Shown: positions 18,608 to 27,927, counted from the stretch's first letter. The stretch is 64,000 nucleotides of DNA from Saccharopolyspora thermophila (GCF_014646075.1 NZ_BMMT01000001.1:583930-647929), one strand, 5' to 3'. Notes: generated by a model not told the origin, from the letters alone. Numbers and translations are program-made.

Positions 18608-18899
18608 GAATTCTCCTTGGTGCGGGAAAACCCTCTCGACGTCCGAATTCCTCTTCGAAATCGCGGAACCCAGGACACATGCTAGAGCTTTCCGGCGACA
18701 CCATGGGCCGTGATCGACGACGTTGCACCACTGGCCGCATTCGGCATTGAGCCGAACCAGGGGACGGGGCGGTCACCGCTGCCGACAGGCGCGCGAGTAA
18801 CCCCCTGGCGCTCCGACCTCGGCCGGAGCGGTGTTCGAACGCTCGGGCGAAGGCGCTGCCGGGTGGGCGGCTCGGCGGCAGCCCACCCTGGCCCGGTGG
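18608..18899. other. Intergenic region upstream of the ABC1 gene
   Basis: About 290 bases between two same-strand genes. A frame of 73 codons on the minus strand (18682-18903) has no protein-like character and no good ribosome site. I see nothing else that can be supported, although a promoter for the ABC1 gene must lie here or upstream. Confidence 0.4.
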
Positions 18900-19049
18900 T
18901 CACGCCTTGCCGAGGATGCGGGTCATCTTGGTGCCACAGACCGGGCAGGTGCCCTTGGCCATGCGGCGACCGTTGGTTTCCGAGACCTCACCGGAAAAGT
19001 CGCGCTTCGCCCGGCACTTCACGCAGTAGCCGTTGTACGTGTCGGCCAC
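18900..19049 (-). CDS. DUF5679 small zinc-ribbon protein
   Basis: A 49-residue zinc-ribbon protein with two CxxC knuckles (YCVKC and CPVC) and the typical KRDFSGEV/NGRRMAKGTCP sequence of the DUF5679 family, common in actinobacteria and of unknown function. GTG 19049 follows GAAGGAGG at an ideal distance and gives a product of normal family size; a longer reading is not protein-like. Confidence 0.88.
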   Translation of the reverse strand: MADTYNGYCVKCRAKRDFSGEVSETNGRRMAKGTCPVCGTKMTRILGKA

Positions 19050-19278
19050 GGCTCCCCTCCTTCGTGTCGTGGCCCAGCCTTCGCCGCTGGGTCGCCTCCG
19101 GCCCGTCCTCCGGGCGGCTGGGGGAACGGTACATGCGGGCCAATGGACATGCATGCATAAAGAGCATCGCACGTTCAACTCAATGGAGTAATACCCCCGA
19201 TGATCACCGCCGGTGTTCGTTGCGGGAGAACTCACACGGGGATCCGTTTGTCGGGCGCACTCGCTAAGGTCCACTTTC

Positions 19279-19839
19279 GTGGCTGAACCCCAGGTCGAGG
19301 TCCGCCGCAGCAAGCGCCGCCGACAGACGGTGAGCGCCTACCGCGACGGCGACAAGATCGTGGTGTTGCTTCCGGCTCGGATGAGCCGGGCGGAGGAAAA
19401 GCGCTGGGTGGCGGACATGTTGAGCCGGTTGCAGCGCAGCGAGACGCGGCGTCGGTCGCCGGCCCGGGAATCCGACGAGGCGCTGACGCGCCGCTGCCAC
19501 GAGCTGTCGGCGAAGTACCTCGGCGGCCGGGCGGAGCCGCGCAGCGTCCGGTGGGTGCCCCCAATGCGTACGCGGTGGGCGTCCTGCACGCCCAGCGACG
19601 CGACCATTCGGGTGAGCGAGCGCCTCCGAGATGTACCCGGATGGGTGCTGGATTATGTGCTCGTCCACGAACTGGCGCACCTGCTGGTGCCCGGCCACGG
19701 CCCCGACTTCTGGAAGTGGGTGCGACGTTACCCGAAGACCGAGCGCGCCATCGGCTACCTGGAGGGCGTCTCCGCCGCCGCCCACCTCGGGCTCAGCCTC
19801 GACGACGACACGACCCAGCGGGTCGCGCCCGCGCGGTGA
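19279..19839 (+). CDS. YgjP-type M48-like metallopeptidase
   Basis: A 186-residue protein of the YgjP/DUF45 family. The zinc motif lies in VHELAHLLVPGHGPDFW, with a TRWASCT motif upstream as in the family (usually WGSC). Some YgjP members have been reported as nucleotide hydrolases rather than proteases, so the substrate is uncertain. GTG 19279 begins the conserved VEVRRSKRRRQTVSAY stretch. It is convergent with the zinc metalloprotease gene, separated by a shared hairpin. Confidence 0.85.
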   Translation: MAEPQVEVRRSKRRRQTVSAYRDGDKIVVLLPARMSRAEEKRWVADMLSRLQRSETRRRSPARESDEALTRRCHELSAKYLGGRAEPRSVRWVPPMRTRWASCTPSDATIRVSERLRDVPGWVLDYVLVHELAHLLVPGHGPDFWKWVRRYPKTERAIGYLEGVSAAAHLGLSLDDDTTQRVAPAR

Positions 19840-19862
19840 CGAGCACCCGCGAGGTGCTCGTC
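19838..19862. terminator. Bidirectional terminator hairpin
   Basis: GACGAGCACC (19838-19847) pairs perfectly with GGTGCTCGTC (19853-19862) around a five-base loop, between two convergent genes whose stops flank it. It probably ends transcription from both sides. Confidence 0.7.
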
Positions 19863-19863
19863 G

Positions 19864-21270
19864 TCAGCTCTCGTCGTCGCGCTGGGACGAACCGCCCTCG
19901 GACTCGTCGTCGGACTCCGCGGAGTCGTCGGCCTCGGCGCGCCGGAGCGCGGCGATCGGGTCGTCCAGCTCCGCCGGGGCCGCGCCCCACCGGTCCGCGA
20001 AGTCCAGTGGCTCGTCGAGGTCGGAGCTGTCCGGCAGGAAGTCGGGGTGGTCCCACACCCGGTCCCGGCTGTCGATGCCGTGCCGCTGGGTCATCAGCCG
20101 CCACAGGTTCGCCGCGTCCCGCATCCGCCGCGGCCGCAACTCCAGGCCGATGAGCGTGGCGAAGGTCTGCTCGGCCGGGCCGCCGCTGGCGCGCCGCCGC
20201 CGGACCATCTCGCTGAGCGCGTTCGCCCCCGGCAGCCGGTCGCCCACGGCGTCCGCGACGACCACGTCGACCCAGCCCTCGACCAGCGCGAGCAGCGTCT
20301 CCAGGCGGGTGAGCGCCGCCTGTTGCTCCGGGGTGGTCTTCGGTTCGAGCATCCCGGAGCCCATCAGGTCCTGCATCGAGCTCGGGTTGGTCGGATCAAT
20401 CTTGCTGGCCAGGTCCTCGAGCGCGCTGGTGTCGATGCGGATGCCGCGCGCGTACTCCTCGACGGTCGCCAGCAGCCGCTGGCCCAGCCACGGGACGTGG
20501 CGGAACAGCCGGTGGTGCGCGGCCTCCCGCGCGGCGAGGAACACGGTGGCCTCGCTGATCGGCCGGTCCAGGCCGTCGACGAAGCGCTCGATGTTGGCCG
20601 GCAGCAGCGCGGCGGTGCCCTGCGGCCCCAGCGGCAGCCCGATGTCGGTGGAGGTCAGCACCTCACCGCCGAGCTGGGCCAGACCGTTGCCGAGTTGCGA
20701 GCCGAAGGTCATCCCGCCCATCTGGCCGAGCATGGACAGCAGCGGCCCGGCGGCCTGCTTGGCCTCCTCCGGCAGCGCCTCCAGCCACGCGCTGGACATC
20801 CGCTTCGCGACCGGGTCGCACAGCTGCTGCCAGGTGGGCAGCGTCTTTTCCACCCAGTCGACCGACGACCAGGTCTGCACCGCGCGCACCCCGGTGGGCA
20901 GTGCCGTGGTGGGGTCGAGCCACAGCTCGGCGAGCCGCACCGCGTCCTCGATCGCCCGGACCTGCTCCTGGCTGGGGCGCTCGGTGCGCTTGGTGTTGTG
21001 CAGCTGCTGCACCGCGAGCTGCTTGGCGAGGTCGTAGTTCACCGGCCCGGTGCTGCTGCCGGAGTGGCTGAGCGCCTGGCCCAGCTGCGTCAGCATCTGC
21101 CCGAGCTGGCTGATGTCGAAGTTCGGCATGCCGCCCGGTCCGATGCCGCCGAAACCGAAACCCATGTCCCCGGGGTTTCCGGCGCCACCCTCAGAGCGGC
21201 CTTGCGACGAGTCGCCCTTGTCAGGGTCGTCGGGGTCCTGCGGGCCGAACCCGAACGGCAAGTTGGTCAT
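19864..21270 (-). CDS. Zinc-dependent metalloprotease, DUF2342 family
   Basis: A 468-residue protein of the actinobacterial zinc-dependent metalloprotease family (Pfam DUF2342, Rv3195-like). The N-terminus is Gly/Asp-rich (FGFGPQDPDDPDKG). The core carries the AAREAAHHRLF motif typical of the family and a second conserved region GWVDVVVADAVGDRLPG. The C-terminus is acidic. ATG 21270 opens the Gly-rich leader. It is divergent from the PDZ protease; the same neighbours occur in mycobacteria (Rv3195, Rv3194c). Confidence 0.88.
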   Translation of the reverse strand: MTNLPFGFGPQDPDDPDKGDSSQGRSEGGAGNPGDMGFGFGGIGPGGMPNFDISQLGQMLTQLGQALSHSGSSTGPVNYDLAKQLAVQQLHNTKRTERPSQEQVRAIEDAVRLAELWLDPTTALPTGVRAVQTWSSVDWVEKTLPTWQQLCDPVAKRMSSAWLEALPEEAKQAAGPLLSMLGQMGGMTFGSQLGNGLAQLGGEVLTSTDIGLPLGPQGTAALLPANIERFVDGLDRPISEATVFLAAREAAHHRLFRHVPWLGQRLLATVEEYARGIRIDTSALEDLASKIDPTNPSSMQDLMGSGMLEPKTTPEQQAALTRLETLLALVEGWVDVVVADAVGDRLPGANALSEMVRRRRASGGPAEQTFATLIGLELRPRRMRDAANLWRLMTQRHGIDSRDRVWDHPDFLPDSSDLDEPLDFADRWGAAPAELDDPIAALRRAEADDSAESDDESEGGSSQRDDES

Positions 21271-21413
21271 AGCTCCACCGTACGCGGCCCGAGCAGGTCG
21301 TTTGAACCGTCCTGGAACTCGTCCTGCGCTCCACCGCCGCGCAGCCACGCATCGTGTCCGCGGACGTGAACACCGCACACATCGCCGACAGCGAACACGT
21401 ACGCTGTCGCCTC

Positions 21414-22439
21414 GTGAACCGCCGCACGTGGACGCTGCTGACAAGTGTCGCCCTGGTCGTCATCTTCGGTCTGCTCGGTGCGTTCGTCCGGGTGCCGTAC
21501 GTGGCGCTCGGGCCGGGGCCCACCTTCGACACCCTCGGCGTCAACGGGGACGTCCCGGTGATCAGCATCGAGGGGCAGCAGACCTTCCCGACCGGCGGGC
21601 ACCTGAACATGACCACGGTGTCGGTGACCGACCACCTGTCGCTGTTCGGCGCCATGGGGTTGTGGGCCAGCGGCCGGTACGCGCTGGCGCCGCGCGAGCT
21701 GTACTTCCCGCCGGACAAGAGCGAGCAGCAGATCGAGCAGGAGAACGCCGAGGCGTTCACCGACTCGCAGACCACGGCGGAGACGGCCGCCCTGCGCTAC
21801 CTGGGCTACCCGATGAAGGTGCTGGCCGGGGAGGTGGTCAAGGGCAGCCCGGCGGACGGCGTGCTGGCCCCCGGCGACCACCTGCTGGCGGCCAACGGCA
21901 GGCCGATCACCGATGCACCGTCGGTGCGCGCCGCGCTGGCCGGCACCCGGCCCGGCGACCGGGTGGAGATCCGGTTCCGGCACGCCGACCAGCCGGAGCG
22001 GGTGGCCACCGTGCAGCTGGCGCAGAACCCCCACGGCGACCAGCAGGGCTTCCTGGGCGTGGCGCCGGTGGAGCAACCGGACGTCAACTTCGACATCAAG
22101 ATCAGCCTGGCCGACGTGGGCGGCCCGTCGGCGGGGTTGATGTTCGCTTTGGCGATCATCGACAAGCTGACGCCGGGCGAGCTCAACGGCGGGCAGTTCG
22201 TGGCGGGCACCGGGGAGATCGACCCGGCCGGCAGGGTGGGCCCGATCGGCGGCATCCCGTTCAAGATGGTGAAGGCCCACGAGGCGGGGGCGAGGATCTT
22301 CCTCGTCCCGGCGGACAACTGCGCCGAGGCGAAGGCGCAGGCGCCGGACGGGCTCGAACTGGTCCGCGTCGCAACGCTCGACGACGCGATGAAGTCACTG
22401 GACGCGATCCGCGCCGGCCAGGTCCCGCCGAGCTGCTGA
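21414..22439 (+). CDS. YlbL-type PDZ/Lon-like serine protease
   Basis: A 341-residue membrane-anchored protease. An N-terminal TM (about residues 6-26) is followed by a PDZ domain (about 130-215, LAGEVVKGSPADGVL) and a Lon-type S16 catalytic domain. The Ser-Lys dyad is intact: Ser239 in GGPSAG and Lys284 in GGIPFKM. Length matches Rv3194c (340). GTG 21414 is chosen because the TM segment follows at the normal distance. The active site should face outward. Confidence 0.93.
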   Translation: MNRRTWTLLTSVALVVIFGLLGAFVRVPYVALGPGPTFDTLGVNGDVPVISIEGQQTFPTGGHLNMTTVSVTDHLSLFGAMGLWASGRYALAPRELYFPPDKSEQQIEQENAEAFTDSQTTAETAALRYLGYPMKVLAGEVVKGSPADGVLAPGDHLLAANGRPITDAPSVRAALAGTRPGDRVEIRFRHADQPERVATVQLAQNPHGDQQGFLGVAPVEQPDVNFDIKISLADVGGPSAGLMFALAIIDKLTPGELNGGQFVAGTGEIDPAGRVGPIGGIPFKMVKAHEAGARIFLVPADNCAEAKAQAPDGLELVRVATLDDAMKSLDAIRAGQVPPSC

Positions 22440-22498
22440 CCTCGACCGGGGCACCCCGCGCCGGCTGCCGCCGGTGCTGGGCACACCCCTCGGGCTGG

Positions 22499-23035
22499 TC
22501 ACTCCGCGAAGGTGGCGCGCAGGGCGGCCAGCAGGTTCGGCGCCAGCCGCGGGTCCTGGATCACCTCGCCGCCTTCCGCGCCTTCGGCGCGCAGGCGCAT
22601 CACGCAGGCTTCGCCGCCGTCCCGCAGCACCGCCGCCACCAGGCGCGCCTCCCGGCGCTCCGGGTGCTCGGCCGCCACCCGGCGGGCCTCGTCCGCGTCG
22701 CCGGGCAGCTCCGCCTCCGCCTCCGGCGGCAGCACCACGATCTCCTGCACGAGCGCGCAGCCGGAGACCTGGTCGGGCCACGCGATGCGGCCGAGCGCCT
22801 CGGCGAGGTCCTCCGCCGGCAGCGACTCCTGCGCGATCGGGGTCAGCGGCGAGTCCGGGTCGAGCTGGTCGGCCAGGCCGGGTTCGGCGGCCAGCAGCTG
22901 GCGGGTGGGCACGAGCGCGAACACCTGGGTCGGCTGGTCCCAGCCGGCGGCGCCGACGAACTCCTCGATCTCGCGGGCGGCTGACGGCAGGGCCGCGGCG
23001 AGGTCCTCGGGGGTCTGCGGTGGCATGCCGCCCAT
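22499..23035 (-). CDS. PPA1309 family protein
   Basis: A 178-residue cytosolic protein of the PPA1309 family, found across actinobacteria beside UPF0182 and the PDZ protease. Family traits are the N-terminal AAREIEEFVGAAGWDQP and the LVPTRQLL and LPAEDLAEALGRIAWPDQV segments. The function is not known. ATG 23026 is an alternative start. It converges on the PDZ protease gene. Confidence 0.85.
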   Translation of the reverse strand: MGGMPPQTPEDLAAALPSAAREIEEFVGAAGWDQPTQVFALVPTRQLLAAEPGLADQLDPDSPLTPIAQESLPAEDLAEALGRIAWPDQVSGCALVQEIVVLPPEAEAELPGDADEARRVAAEHPERREARLVAAVLRDGGEACVMRLRAEGAEGGEVIQDPRLAPNLLAALRATFAE

Positions 23036-23213
23036 GGTCGCACCGCCGGTCCCCGGAACCCCGGCCGCGTCGATGACCTGCGAAGGTTGTCGTTTTCATC
23101 CATTTCGCGAACGCCCTTCCAGGAACTTTCGGGCAGGGTCGTAGAGTTGAACATCACGGGGGCGGCCGCGGGTCGTACCCCAGCCCTGCTGACCGTCACC
23201 AGGAGCGTGCGTC

Positions 23214-26120
23214 GTGGCCATGCGGCCCCCGGTAGGAATGCCGAAACTGTCCCGGCGGAGCCGGGTCCTGCTGATCCTGGGCGGCATCGTGCTGGTCGCC
23301 CTGATCGCCGGATCGCGACTGCTGGGTACCTACGTGGACTGGCTGTGGTACGGCGAGGTCGGCTACCGGCAGGTCTTCACCACCCAGCTGCTGTCCCGCA
23401 CCGGCCTGGGCGTGGCCGCGGCGGTCTTCCTGGGTGCCGTGCTCGCGCTGAACCTGTGGCTGGCCTACCGCAACCGGCCGGTGTTCGTGCCGGTCAGCGG
23501 TCCGGACGACCCGCTGGCCCGGTACCGGACGGTGATCACCGAGCGGTCCCGGTTGTTCGGGCTGGGCGTGCCGATCGTGGTCGGACTGATCGGCGGCCTG
23601 GCCGCGCAGGCCGACTGGCAGACGCTGCAGCTGTTTCTGCACAGCGTGCCGTTCGGGCAGGTCGACCCCGAGTTCGGCAACGACATCAGCTTCTACACCT
23701 TTGAACTGCCGTTCTGGCGCTTCCTGCTGTCGTGGGGCTTCATCGCGGTCACGGTGTCGTTCGTCGGCTCGCTGATCACCCACTACATCTTCGGCGGCAT
23801 CCGGCTGGCCGGCCGCTCCGGTCAGCTGTCCATGCCCGCGCGCATCCAGCTGGCCGTGCTGGCCGGGCTGTTCGTGCTGCTCAAGGCGGTCGACTACTTC
23901 CTGGACCGCTACGATCTGCTGCTGTCCTCGCGCAACCCGCTGTTCACCGGTGCCAGCTACACCGACCTGAACGCGGTGATGCCCGCGAAGCTGATCCTGA
24001 TGTGCATCGCGGTGTTCTGCGCGCTGGCGTTCTTCGCGGTGATCTTCCTGCGCAACCTGCAGATCCCGGCGCTGGCCACGGTGCTGCTGGTGCTGTCCAG
24101 CGTGGTCGTCGGGGCGGTCTGGCCCGCGCTGCTGGAGCAGTTCTCGGTCCGCCCGAACGCCAACCAGCGGGAGGCGCAGTCCATCGAGCGGAACCTGGCG
24201 GCGACCAAGGCGGCGTTCGGCATCGGGGACAACCGCGTCCAGGTCATCGACTACCCGGGCCGGACCCAGCTGCAGCCCAGCGAGGTCGCCGCCGACCAGG
24301 GCACCATCCCCAACATCCGGCTGCTCGACCCGAACGTGCTGGCCCCGACGTTCACCCAGCTGACCCAGCAGTACAACTTCTACGGCTTCGCCGACAAGCT
24401 CGACGTCGACCGCTACCGCGACGCCAACGGGGAGCTGCAGGACTACCTGGTCGCGCTGCGCGAGATCAACACCGACCGGCTGGCGGTGAACCAGCAGAAC
24501 TGGATCAACCGGCACACCGTCTACACGCACGGCAACGGGTTCGTCGCCGCTCCGGCGGACCGCGTCGACTCCACCTTCAAGGAGGGCGCCACCCAGGGTG
24601 GCTACCCGGTCTTCCAGATCAGCGACGTGGCCAACAACGGCCAGGGCGCGATCCCGGTCGAGCAGCCGCGCGTGTACTACGGCGAGCTGGTGGGCCGTAA
24701 CGACTACGCGATCGTCGGCGGCAACCCGGGTGAGCCGCCGCGCGAGTACGACACGGACACGCAGCAGTACACCTACACCGGCAAGGGCGGCGTCCCGGTG
24801 GGCAGCCTGTTCCACCGGTTGGTGTTCGGCGCCTACTACGGTGAGCGGAACTTCCTGTTCAGCGGCGCCATCGGCACCGATTCGAAGATCATCTACGAGC
24901 GTAATCCGCGGGACCGGGTGCAGAAGGTCGCGCCGTGGCTGAAACTCGACGGCGACCCGTATCCGGCGGTGGTGGACGGCCGCATCAAGTGGATCGTCGA
25001 CGGCTACACGACGCTGAACAACTACCCGTACTCGCAGCTGACCGAGCTGGGCGAGGCCACCAACGACACGCTCACCGGCGTCGAACGGCAGCCCAACCAG
25101 AAGATCAACTACATCCGCAACTCGGTCAAGGCCACCGTGGACGCCTACGACGGGACGGTCGACCTCTACGCGGTCGACCAGAACGACCCGGTGCTCAAGG
25201 CATGGGAAGGCGTCTTCCCGGGCGTGGTCAAGCCGGCCAGCGAGATCAGCCCGCAGCTGCGCGAGCACTTCCGCTACCCGGAGGACATCTTCAAGGTGCA
25301 GCGCAAGCTGCTCACCCAGTACCACGTGGACAACCCGGGTGACTTCTTCTCCAACCAGACGTTCTGGGAGGTGCCGTCCGACCCCACCAGCCGCGGTGCC
25401 GTGGCCAGCGGTGAGGGCCAGCAGCCGCCGTACTACCTGCTGGCCCAGATCGAGGGCCAGGACAAGCCGCAGTTCCAGCTGACCAGCGCGCTCACCGCGC
25501 TGCGGCGGCAGAACCTCGCGGCCTGGGTGTCGGCGTCCTCCGACCCGGAGGACTACGGCAAGCTCACCGTGCTGCGGTTGCCGACCAACACCCAGACCCC
25601 GGGCCCCAATCAGGTGCAGAACCAGATGGAGTCCACCCCGGAGGTCACCGAGAACCGCACCCTGTTCAACAACCCGAACGTGACGGCGATCTTCGGCAAC
25701 CTGCTGACGCTGCCGGTCGCGGGCGGCCTGCTCTACGTCGAACCGATCTACATCCAGCGCAACGAGGCCGAGGCGTACCCGCAGCTCGCCCGGGTGCTGG
25801 TGTCCTTCGGCGGGAAGGTCGGCTTCTCCGAGACCCTCGCCGGGGCGCTGGAGGAGGTCTTCGGCTCCGGGGCCGGGCAGTCCACCGGGCAGATCCCGGA
25901 CCAGCAGCTGCCGCCGGCGACGCAGGGCCAGCAGCCCCCGCCGGGGGTGAACACGCCGGTCAGCCCCCAGCTGAACCAGGCGGTGACCGACATCCGAACC
26001 GCTCTGGACCGCATCCGGCAGGCCCAGCAGTCCGGCAACTTCGCCGACCTCGGCGCGGCCTACCAGCAGCTCGACGACGCGGTGCGGCGCTTCGAGCAGG
26101 CGCAAAGCAACGGCGGCTGA
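23214..26120 (+). CDS. UPF0182 family large membrane protein
   Basis: A 968-residue UPF0182 protein (Rv3193c-like). Seven or so hydrophobic segments fill the first 330 residues; the remaining 600 residues form a large extracytoplasmic domain rich in Tyr and Asn, ending in a Gln/Pro-rich linker and a short helical tail. Function is unknown. AGGAG lies nine bases before GTG 23214; ATG 23220 is equally usable. It has its own downstream hairpin and divides from the PPA1309 gene. Confidence 0.92.
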   Translation: MAMRPPVGMPKLSRRSRVLLILGGIVLVALIAGSRLLGTYVDWLWYGEVGYRQVFTTQLLSRTGLGVAAAVFLGAVLALNLWLAYRNRPVFVPVSGPDDPLARYRTVITERSRLFGLGVPIVVGLIGGLAAQADWQTLQLFLHSVPFGQVDPEFGNDISFYTFELPFWRFLLSWGFIAVTVSFVGSLITHYIFGGIRLAGRSGQLSMPARIQLAVLAGLFVLLKAVDYFLDRYDLLLSSRNPLFTGASYTDLNAVMPAKLILMCIAVFCALAFFAVIFLRNLQIPALATVLLVLSSVVVGAVWPALLEQFSVRPNANQREAQSIERNLAATKAAFGIGDNRVQVIDYPGRTQLQPSEVAADQGTIPNIRLLDPNVLAPTFTQLTQQYNFYGFADKLDVDRYRDANGELQDYLVALREINTDRLAVNQQNWINRHTVYTHGNGFVAAPADRVDSTFKEGATQGGYPVFQISDVANNGQGAIPVEQPRVYYGELVGRNDYAIVGGNPGEPPREYDTDTQQYTYTGKGGVPVGSLFHRLVFGAYYGERNFLFSGAIGTDSKIIYERNPRDRVQKVAPWLKLDGDPYPAVVDGRIKWIVDGYTTLNNYPYSQLTELGEATNDTLTGVERQPNQKINYIRNSVKATVDAYDGTVDLYAVDQNDPVLKAWEGVFPGVVKPASEISPQLREHFRYPEDIFKVQRKLLTQYHVDNPGDFFSNQTFWEVPSDPTSRGAVASGEGQQPPYYLLAQIEGQDKPQFQLTSALTALRRQNLAAWVSASSDPEDYGKLTVLRLPTNTQTPGPNQVQNQMESTPEVTENRTLFNNPNVTAIFGNLLTLPVAGGLLYVEPIYIQRNEAEAYPQLARVLVSFGGKVGFSETLAGALEEVFGSGAGQSTGQIPDQQLPPATQGQQPPPGVNTPVSPQLNQAVTDIRTALDRIRQAQQSGNFADLGAAYQQLDDAVRRFEQAQSNGG

Positions 26121-26135
26121 CCAGGCCGTGGCAGA

Positions 26136-26171
26136 ACCGGGGCGGGACCGTGCGAGCGGCCCCGCCCCGGT
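26136..26171 (+). terminator. Terminator after the UPF0182 gene
   Basis: ACCGGGGCGGG (26136-26146) pairs over 11 bp with CCCGCCCCGGT (26161-26171), 15 bases after the UPF0182 stop. Confidence 0.65.
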
Positions 26172-26275
26172 CGCGTTCCGGGCCCTCCATTCGAGTGCAC
26201 AATGACGCTCGTCACTTTTTCTGGCAGGCGATTTGCACTAGACTCCGTCGGCCCGTTAAAGTTAAGGACACACGA

Positions 26276-26349
26276 CGCGGGGTGGAGCAGCTCGGTAGCT
26301 CGCTGGGCTCATAACCCAGAGGTCGCAGGTTCGAATCCTGTCCCCGCTA
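26276..26349 (+). tRNA. Initiator tRNA-fMet (CAT), copy 1
   Basis: A 74-base tRNA with CAT anticodon. The unpaired first position (C1 opposite T72) and the three G:C pairs next to the anticodon loop (GGG...CCC) mark it as an initiator. CCA is not encoded. It is identical to the copy at 26694. Confidence 0.97.
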
Positions 26350-26693
26350 CGATTGACAGGAAAGGGTTCCGGCGTTCGCCGGGGCCCTTTCCTTTTTCCT
26401 TTCTTACGGGTTTCCAGGTTTGCCTGTACCTGGAAGACCTGGGTGTGGATCCGTGCGGTGCGGTGGCTTGCGTCGGCTCCGCGGTTCGCGTGGTGGTCCG
26501 GCCTGCTCGCGGACCAGCGCTTTCGCTTCGCTCCCGCGGGTCGTTCGCGCTGCGGGACCCCATTGCTTCGCGGTGTTGCGTTTGTGCTGGTGGGGAGGGG
26601 TCCGGAGGAGTTGGGGGACCCCCTTGTTCGTCGGTTTCGGCGGGGGTGTAGTGTTGGAGGCACAACAGAACGCGACTGGTTTCCAGTCGCTGG
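26350..26693. other. Spacer between the two initiator tRNA genes
   Basis: 344 bases holding a terminator at its left end. Reading frames cross it on both strands, but none starts with a plausible ribosome site or has protein-like sequence. I see no other feature. Confidence 0.5.
26358..26397 (+). terminator. Intrinsic terminator after tRNA-fMet copy 1
   Basis: AGGAAAGGG (26358-26366) pairs with CCCTTTCCT (26385-26393), with an inner CCGGC/GCCGG stem, and is followed by a run of T. Confidence 0.85.
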
Positions 26694-26767
26694 CGCGGGG
26701 TGGAGCAGCTCGGTAGCTCGCTGGGCTCATAACCCAGAGGTCGCAGGTTCGAATCCTGTCCCCGCTA
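26694..26767 (+). tRNA. Initiator tRNA-fMet (CAT), copy 2
   Basis: Identical over all 74 bases to the copy at 26276, with the same initiator traits. It has its own upstream spacer and its own terminator. Confidence 0.97.
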
Positions 26768-26772
26768 CTGAC

Positions 26773-26808
26773 CGAAACGGGTCCCTGGTTCGCCAGGGAC
26801 CCGTTTCG
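26773..26808 (+). terminator. Terminator after tRNA-fMet copy 2
   Basis: A 16-bp perfect stem, CGAAACGGGTCCCTGG (26773-26788) with its complement at 26793-26808, closed by a TTCG tetraloop. It could also serve the small minus-strand gene that ends at 26847. Confidence 0.85.
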
Positions 26809-26846
26809 CTTCGTCGGGGTTCTCCGCCGCTCGCTCGGGGCTCGGC

Positions 26847-27068
26847 TCAGCCGAGGCCGGACGCCCACTTGCGGGCGCAGGCCGGCGAGCAGACCCGACC
26901 CTCGCCCCGGACCACTCCTGCCGGGCGCATCGCTCGGCCGCAGACCATGCAGGAGTCGGTCTCGCCGTCGCGCGGGCGGGGCACCAGGGACCTGGCCCGT
27001 TCGGCAACCTTGTTGGTCACCTTCGTCCTGCTCTCGTTGACCTTGGTACGCAACCAACTGCGATGCAC
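26847..27068 (-). CDS. Small zinc-finger-like hypothetical protein
   Basis: A 73-residue basic protein of unknown function. Its C-terminal half has CMVCG and, 17 residues later, CSPAC, a spacing that suggests a zinc knuckle. The N-terminal half is Arg/Lys-rich and may be partly untranslated if a later start is used. It points towards the second initiator tRNA. The Cys pattern supports a real gene; nothing indicates a specific role. Confidence 0.5.
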   Translation of the reverse strand: MHRSWLRTKVNESRTKVTNKVAERARSLVPRPRDGETDSCMVCGRAMRPAGVVRGEGRVCSPACARKWASGLG

Positions 27069-27414
27069 GTGCCCGCACCTCCTGAATCGGCCGCCTGGGT
27101 GGCCGCCAACTGGGCGGCCATGAGCAGAGTGCGTGTGACCTGCTGTAGTTGGTCAACTCCAGAACGTGATAGCACCTCTTTGCGCGCCGAAGAACCCCCA
27201 TCCAGGGGAACCGCGGGCATGTCGGTTGCAATCCGTGCCCGTCCTGGACCGATGCCGTGTGCGGCGCGTGTTCGGCGCCGCCGCCGGGGCAGTCGTCCGG
27301 CGCTCGCGCCAATGGCGCAACCGTTCGTCCACTTGGACCAGTCCACTGCAACCACAGTGGACAGAACTGGGGACCATTGTGGACAGCGCTGCGGTCGCGT
27401 GGCACCGTGGTGGT
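27069..27414. other. Divergent intergenic region upstream of padR-type gene
   Basis: 346 bases between the minus-strand zinc-finger gene and the PadR gene. The right part carries the GTCCA/TGGAC repeat cluster listed separately. No gene is supported; frames through it lack coding character. Confidence 0.5.
27327..27383. promoter_or_regulatory. Putative PadR operator cluster
   Basis: Three sites share the half-site GTCCA/TGGAC: GTCCA-CT-TGGAC (27327-27338), a perfect 8-bp inverted repeat GTCCACTG...CAGTGGAC with a 6-base spacer (27341-27362), and GTGGAC (27378-27383). They lie just before the PadR gene and suggest autoregulation. Confidence 0.55.
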
Positions 27415-27912
27415 GTGACCGAGCTGAATGCGACATCCGCTGCCCTGTTGGGCCTACTGCACGAAGGTCCGAAGACCGGTGGCCAGCTGGTTGCGGCTGC
27501 CACCGAGCGCTTCGGAGGGTTCTTCAGCGTGACCCGCAGCCAGGTTTACCGTGAGCTGCCCGCGCTGACCGATGCCGGCCTGCTTCGCCTGGGCAAGCAG
27601 GGGCCGCGCTCCAGCCAGCAGTACGCGATCACCGCGGCCGGCAAGCGCGCCTTCAAGTCCTGGTTGAACACCGAACCGGGGCCGGACAACGTCCGCAGCC
27701 CGCTGATCCTGCGGCTGGTGTACTCGGGCTCGCTGACGCCCAAGCAGCGCGCCGCGCTGGTGGAGTCCGCCCGCGCCCAGTACGCGGTGCGGCTGGACGA
27801 GGCCAAAAACGCCGCGAAGGCCGCCAGCGACCCCTACGAGAAGGCCGCTGCCGACTTCACCGTGGCCTACAACCGGGCGATCATCAAGCTGCTGGATTCG
27901 ATTCCGGACTGA
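27415..27912 (+). CDS. PadR family transcriptional regulator
   Basis: A 165-residue PadR-type regulator. The winged helix covers about residues 5-85 ([21 protein letters not shown], then the recognition part [18 protein letters not shown]), and the C-terminal PadR helical domain is shorter (about 90-165) and Ala/Arg-rich. GTG 27415 is used because conserved sequence starts there; no strong ribosome site helps the choice. Its likely target is itself, since no adjacent transporter or enzyme gene points to another, and inverted repeats lie directly upstream. Confidence 0.85.
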   Translation: MTELNATSAALLGLLHEGPKTGGQLVAAATERFGGFFSVTRSQVYRELPALTDAGLLRLGKQGPRSSQQYAITAAGKRAFKSWLNTEPGPDNVRSPLILRLVYSGSLTPKQRAALVESARAQYAVRLDEAKNAAKAASDPYEKAAADFTVAYNRAIIKLLDSIPD

Positions 27913-27927
27913 CTCCGCGAACGCCAA

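Noticed and set aside
18682-18903. 73-codon minus-strand frame upstream of the ABC1 gene
   Set aside because: No ribosome site and no protein-like composition.
26404-27405. Long minus-strand frame across the second initiator tRNA
   Set aside because: It would read antisense through a tRNA and its terminator; only the small Cys-containing part (26847-27068, in another frame) looks like protein.
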